Source of the DNA: Diadophis punctatus similis
Lineage: Eukaryota > Chordata > Lepidosauria > Squamata > Dipsadidae
DNA: 64,000 nucleotides
Reading direction: 5' to 3'
NCBI GenBank assembly: GCA_023053685.1
Contig: JALIGW010000057.1
Location: 3,708,710 to 3,772,709 of the forward strand
Positions 60,985 through 64,000 of the stretch are shown here, piece by piece. The position numbers and the translations under genes were made by a program. Below the pieces are notes generated by a model. The model was given only the letters and a program-made list of their open reading frames with translations. It had not been told where the DNA came from and made no database searches. How positions within the stretch are numbered: the stretch's first letter is position 1; every line of letters starts with the position of its first letter.

Positions 60985-61782
60985 TGTGGTGGTCTCCCAT
61001 GAGAAATGAGACACGCAGGCAGGTATCTGGGGACGGGAGCACAGAATCTTCTGTGTAACCATCTTTTATTACAGTTCAGTTCATATCCAGTTACATTCTT
61101 ATGACAATGTTAGTAAGGGGTGGGTATATACCATATATGGTCATATTGTTAGTCTATTCCTGAGTACACATCCTTTAGGTAACTTATACATTCGGGTCAC
61201 GTATCTATGCATTCAGGTCACGTAGGCACCGGGGTCAGGAGATTTCAGATGAGATGAGTCACATCCTGCTTTCCTGTCCTGATTAGTGCCATTGTCCTAA
61301 TAGTTAATGAGGTATCCATTACACCGGCTGAAGTAAAGTACTTTGTTCCCAAATTAATCCCACATCTCCTCCTTTTTTGTTTTATGAAACGGTCCATCCT
61401 CCAATTCCAGAAGGGCTTTGGTTTCGCTGATTAGAATGTCCTTCCTGTTGGAGAAAAGCAAGTTTTTGCACAACTGCAGGAGAGAGGGGAGACATTGGAT
61501 ACAACAACACAACAATATTAATAATACCACAATAATTATAACCGTTGGTATGAGTGACCTCAGCCAACTCCCAACAGGTAGCCAGGACCATAAGGCATCC
61601 CAGATGTCAATGATGCCACTTCCTTCTCCGGCCAGGGGGTTGACCATGTTCTCCATATGCTCAATTGTGTGTGTGATGTTATATTTATAGTCAGATACAT
61701 AAGCATAACAATGTTAATGAATTAAAACACAAACACATCCTTTAGCAGTAGTAAAGTACTTTGTTCCCAAATTAATCCCACA
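60985..61782 (-). mobile_element. Internally deleted ERV derivative 5 (798 bp)
   Basis: LTR 60985-61364, same deletion scar, GGTGT on both sides. It carries TGTCCTG and GAAGGGC (ancestral states). Its left satellite has CCAGATGTACAG like derivative 1, and its right flank also follows derivative 1 (TCTCTAGGTGACATTTTCC near 62791), so it is not a simple copy of derivative 2 or 4. Confidence 0.93.
61354..61748 (-). pseudogene. env: env transmembrane-subunit remnant (derivative 5)
   Basis: ALLELEDG version with the same in-frame TAA and the 100-codon membrane-anchor stretch at 61354-61656. Confidence 0.85.
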
Positions 61783-64000
61783 GGTGTATGCTGAAATCTG
61801 CCTTGCAATTTCTCTCTAGCTGACTTTTCCAGATGTGCAGAAGCTGAGTTCAAAGATTATGGTGAAATCTACCACATCAATTTCTCTCTAGCTGACATTT
61901 TCCAGACATGCAGAAGCAGAGTTCCAGGATTGTGCTGAAAACCACCACATCAATTTCTCTCTAGCTGACTTTTCCAGATGTGCAGAAGCAGAGTTCCAGG
62001 ATTATGCTGAACTCTGCCTTGCAATTTATCTCTAGCTGACTTTTCCAGATGTGCAGAAGCAGAGTTCCAGGATTATGCTGAAATCTACATCAATTTCTTT
62101 CTAGCTGACATTTTCCAGATTCTCAGAAGCAGAGTTCCAGGATTATGCTGAAATCTACCAGCTCAATTTCTCTCTAGCTGACGTTTTCCACATATGCAGA
62201 AGCAGAGTACAAAGATTATGCTGAAATCTACATCAATTTCTCTCTAGCTGACGTTTTCCACATATGCAGAAGCAGAGTTCCAGGATTATGCTGAAAACCA
62301 CCACATCAATTTCTCTCTAGCTGACTTTCCCAGGTGTGCAGGAGAGTTCCAGGAGTATGCTGAAATCTGCCTTGCAATTTCTCTCTCGCTGACATTTTGC
62401 AGATGTGCAGAAGCAGAGTTCCAGGATTATGCTGAAAACCACCACATCAATTTCTCTCTAGCTGACTTTCCCAGGTGTGCAGAAGCAGAGGTCCAGGATT
62501 ATGCTGAAATCTGCCTTGCAATTTCTCTCTAGCTGACTTTTCCAGATGTGCAGGAGAGTTCCAGGATTATGCTGAAATCTACATCAATTTCTCTCAAGCA
62601 GACATTTTCCAGATGTACAGAAGCAGAGTTCCAGGTGTATGCTGAAATCTGCCTTGCAATTTCTCTCTAGCTGACTTTTCCAGATGTGCAGGAGAGTTCC
62701 AGGATTATGCTGAAATCTACATCAATTGCTCTCTAGCTGACATTTTCCAGATGTACAGAAGCAGAGTTCAAAGATTATGGTGAAATCTACCACATCAATT
62801 TCTCTCTAGGTGACATTTTCCAGACATGCAGAAGCAGAGTTCCAGGATTGTGCTGAAAACCACCACATCAATTTCTCTCTAGCTGACTTTTCCAGATGTG
62901 CAAAAGCAGAGTGCCAGGGTTTTGCTGTAACCACTACATCAATTTCTCTCTAGCTGACTTTTCCAGATGTGCAGAAGCAGAGTTCCAGGATTATGCTGAA
63001 CTCTGCCTTGCAATTTATCTCTAGCTGACTTTTCCAGATGTGCAGAAGCAGAGTTCCAGGATTATGCTGAAATCTACATCAATTTCTTTCTAGCTGACAT
63101 TTTCCAGATTCTCAGAAGCAGAGTTCCAGGATTATGTTGAAATCTACCAGCTCAATTTCTCTCTATCTGACGTTTTCCACATATGCAGAAGCAGAGTACA
63201 AAGATTATGCTGAAATCTACCACATCAATTTCTCTCTAGCTGACATTTTCCAAATGTACGGAAGCAGAGTTCAAAGATTATGCTGAAATCTACATCAATT
63301 TATCTCGAGCTGACGTTTTCCACATATGCAGAAGCAGAGTTCCAGGATTATGCTGAAAACCACCACATCAATTTCTCTCTAGCTGACTTTCCCAGGTGTG
63401 CAGAAGCAGAGGTCCAGGATTATACTGAAATCTGCCTTGCAATTTCTCTCTAGCTGACTTTTCCAGATGTGCAGGAGAGTTCCAGGATTATGCTGAAATC
63501 TACATCAATTTCTCTCTAGCTGACATTTTCCAGACATGCAGAAGCAGAGTTCCAGGATTGTGCTGAAAACCACCACATAAATTTCTCTCTAGCTGACATT
63601 TTCCAGATGTTCGGAAGCAGAGAGCAAAGATTATGCTGAGATATACCACATAAATTTTCCCCAGCTGACATTTTCCAGATGTGCAGAAGCAGAGTTCAAA
63701 GATTATGCTGAAATCTACCACATCAATTTCTCTCTAGCTTACATTTTCCAGATGTGCAGAAGCAGAGTTCCAGGATTATGCTGGAATCTGCCTTGCAATT
63801 ATTCTCTAGCTGACATTTTCCAGATGTTCGGAAGCAGAGAGCAAAGATTATGCTGAGATATACCACATAAATTTTCCCCAGCTGACATTTTCCAGATGTG
63901 CAGAAGCAGAGTTCAAAGATTATGCTGAAATCTACCACATCAATTTCTCTCTAGTTTACATTTTCCAGATGTGCACAAGCAGAGTTCCAGTATTATGCTG
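61783..64000. repeat. Satellite array to the window edge
   Basis: Positions 61783-63534 match 51093-52844 at an offset of 10,690 with few substitutions (for example GTGCAAAAGC near 62898 versus GTACAGAAGC). From 63535 the order differs. The array continues past the window. Confidence 0.94.

Noticed and set aside
1..64000. CENP-B box, tRNA or rRNA genes, bacterial features
   Set aside because: No motif of these kinds was found on reading both strands; a covariance-model search was not possible here.

Overview
This is eukaryotic, vertebrate-type repetitive DNA with no host protein-coding gene that I can support. About 48 kb of the 64 kb is one satellite family: tandem monomers of about 72-73 bp, roughly 660 by length arithmetic. 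Into it are embedded copies of one endogenous retrovirus (ERV) family, all in minus orientation. A CR1-type LINE fragment inside the ERV, with a TTCCAACTCTGTTATTCTATT-like 3' end, resembles CR1 elements that I associate with squamate reptiles, snakes especially. That host assignment is inference from memory of the family. All alignments here were made by eye, so boundaries are approximate unless stated.

Layout. Positions 1-26132 are uninterrupted satellite, organised in nested higher-order repeats (about 1,019 bp, 1,160 bp and 2.02-2.08 kb, plus a long-range copy of about 2.2 kb). From about 24.3 kb new monomer types appear. Positions 25300-41143 and 41144-56987 are two tandem copies of a 15,844-bp unit that look identical wherever I compared them. 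Each unit holds one 5.9-kb ERV (26133-32039 and 41977-47883) and two 798-bp internally deleted ERVs (34451-35248 and 39042-39839; 50295-51092 and 54886-55683). The last 7 kb is more of the same satellite, with a fifth 798-bp element at 60985-61782.

The 5.9-kb ERV reads, on the minus strand: 5' LTR, a primer-binding site resembling tRNA-Trp, a splice donor just before the gag start, a deleted gag with a PPPY motif and one zinc knuckle, a foreign insert (AT-rich DNA plus a plus-strand CR1 fragment that itself carries a plus-strand solo LTR), the RNase H tail and integrase zinc domain, the integrase C-terminus overlapping env, a gamma-type env frame with two in-frame stops, a polypurine tract and the 3' LTR. 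Protease, most of reverse transcriptase and the integrase core are missing, so no copy can be autonomous.

How it fits together. The 798-bp elements carry a matching 5-bp target-site duplication (GGTGT), and all share the same left satellite flank as the 5.9-kb elements. This suggests that ERV insertion was followed by satellite amplification (unequal exchange), which multiplied the ERV as a passenger in the higher-order repeat. The two LTRs of the 5.9-kb provirus belong to different subtypes and have non-matching flanks, so it is probably a recombinant of two insertions.
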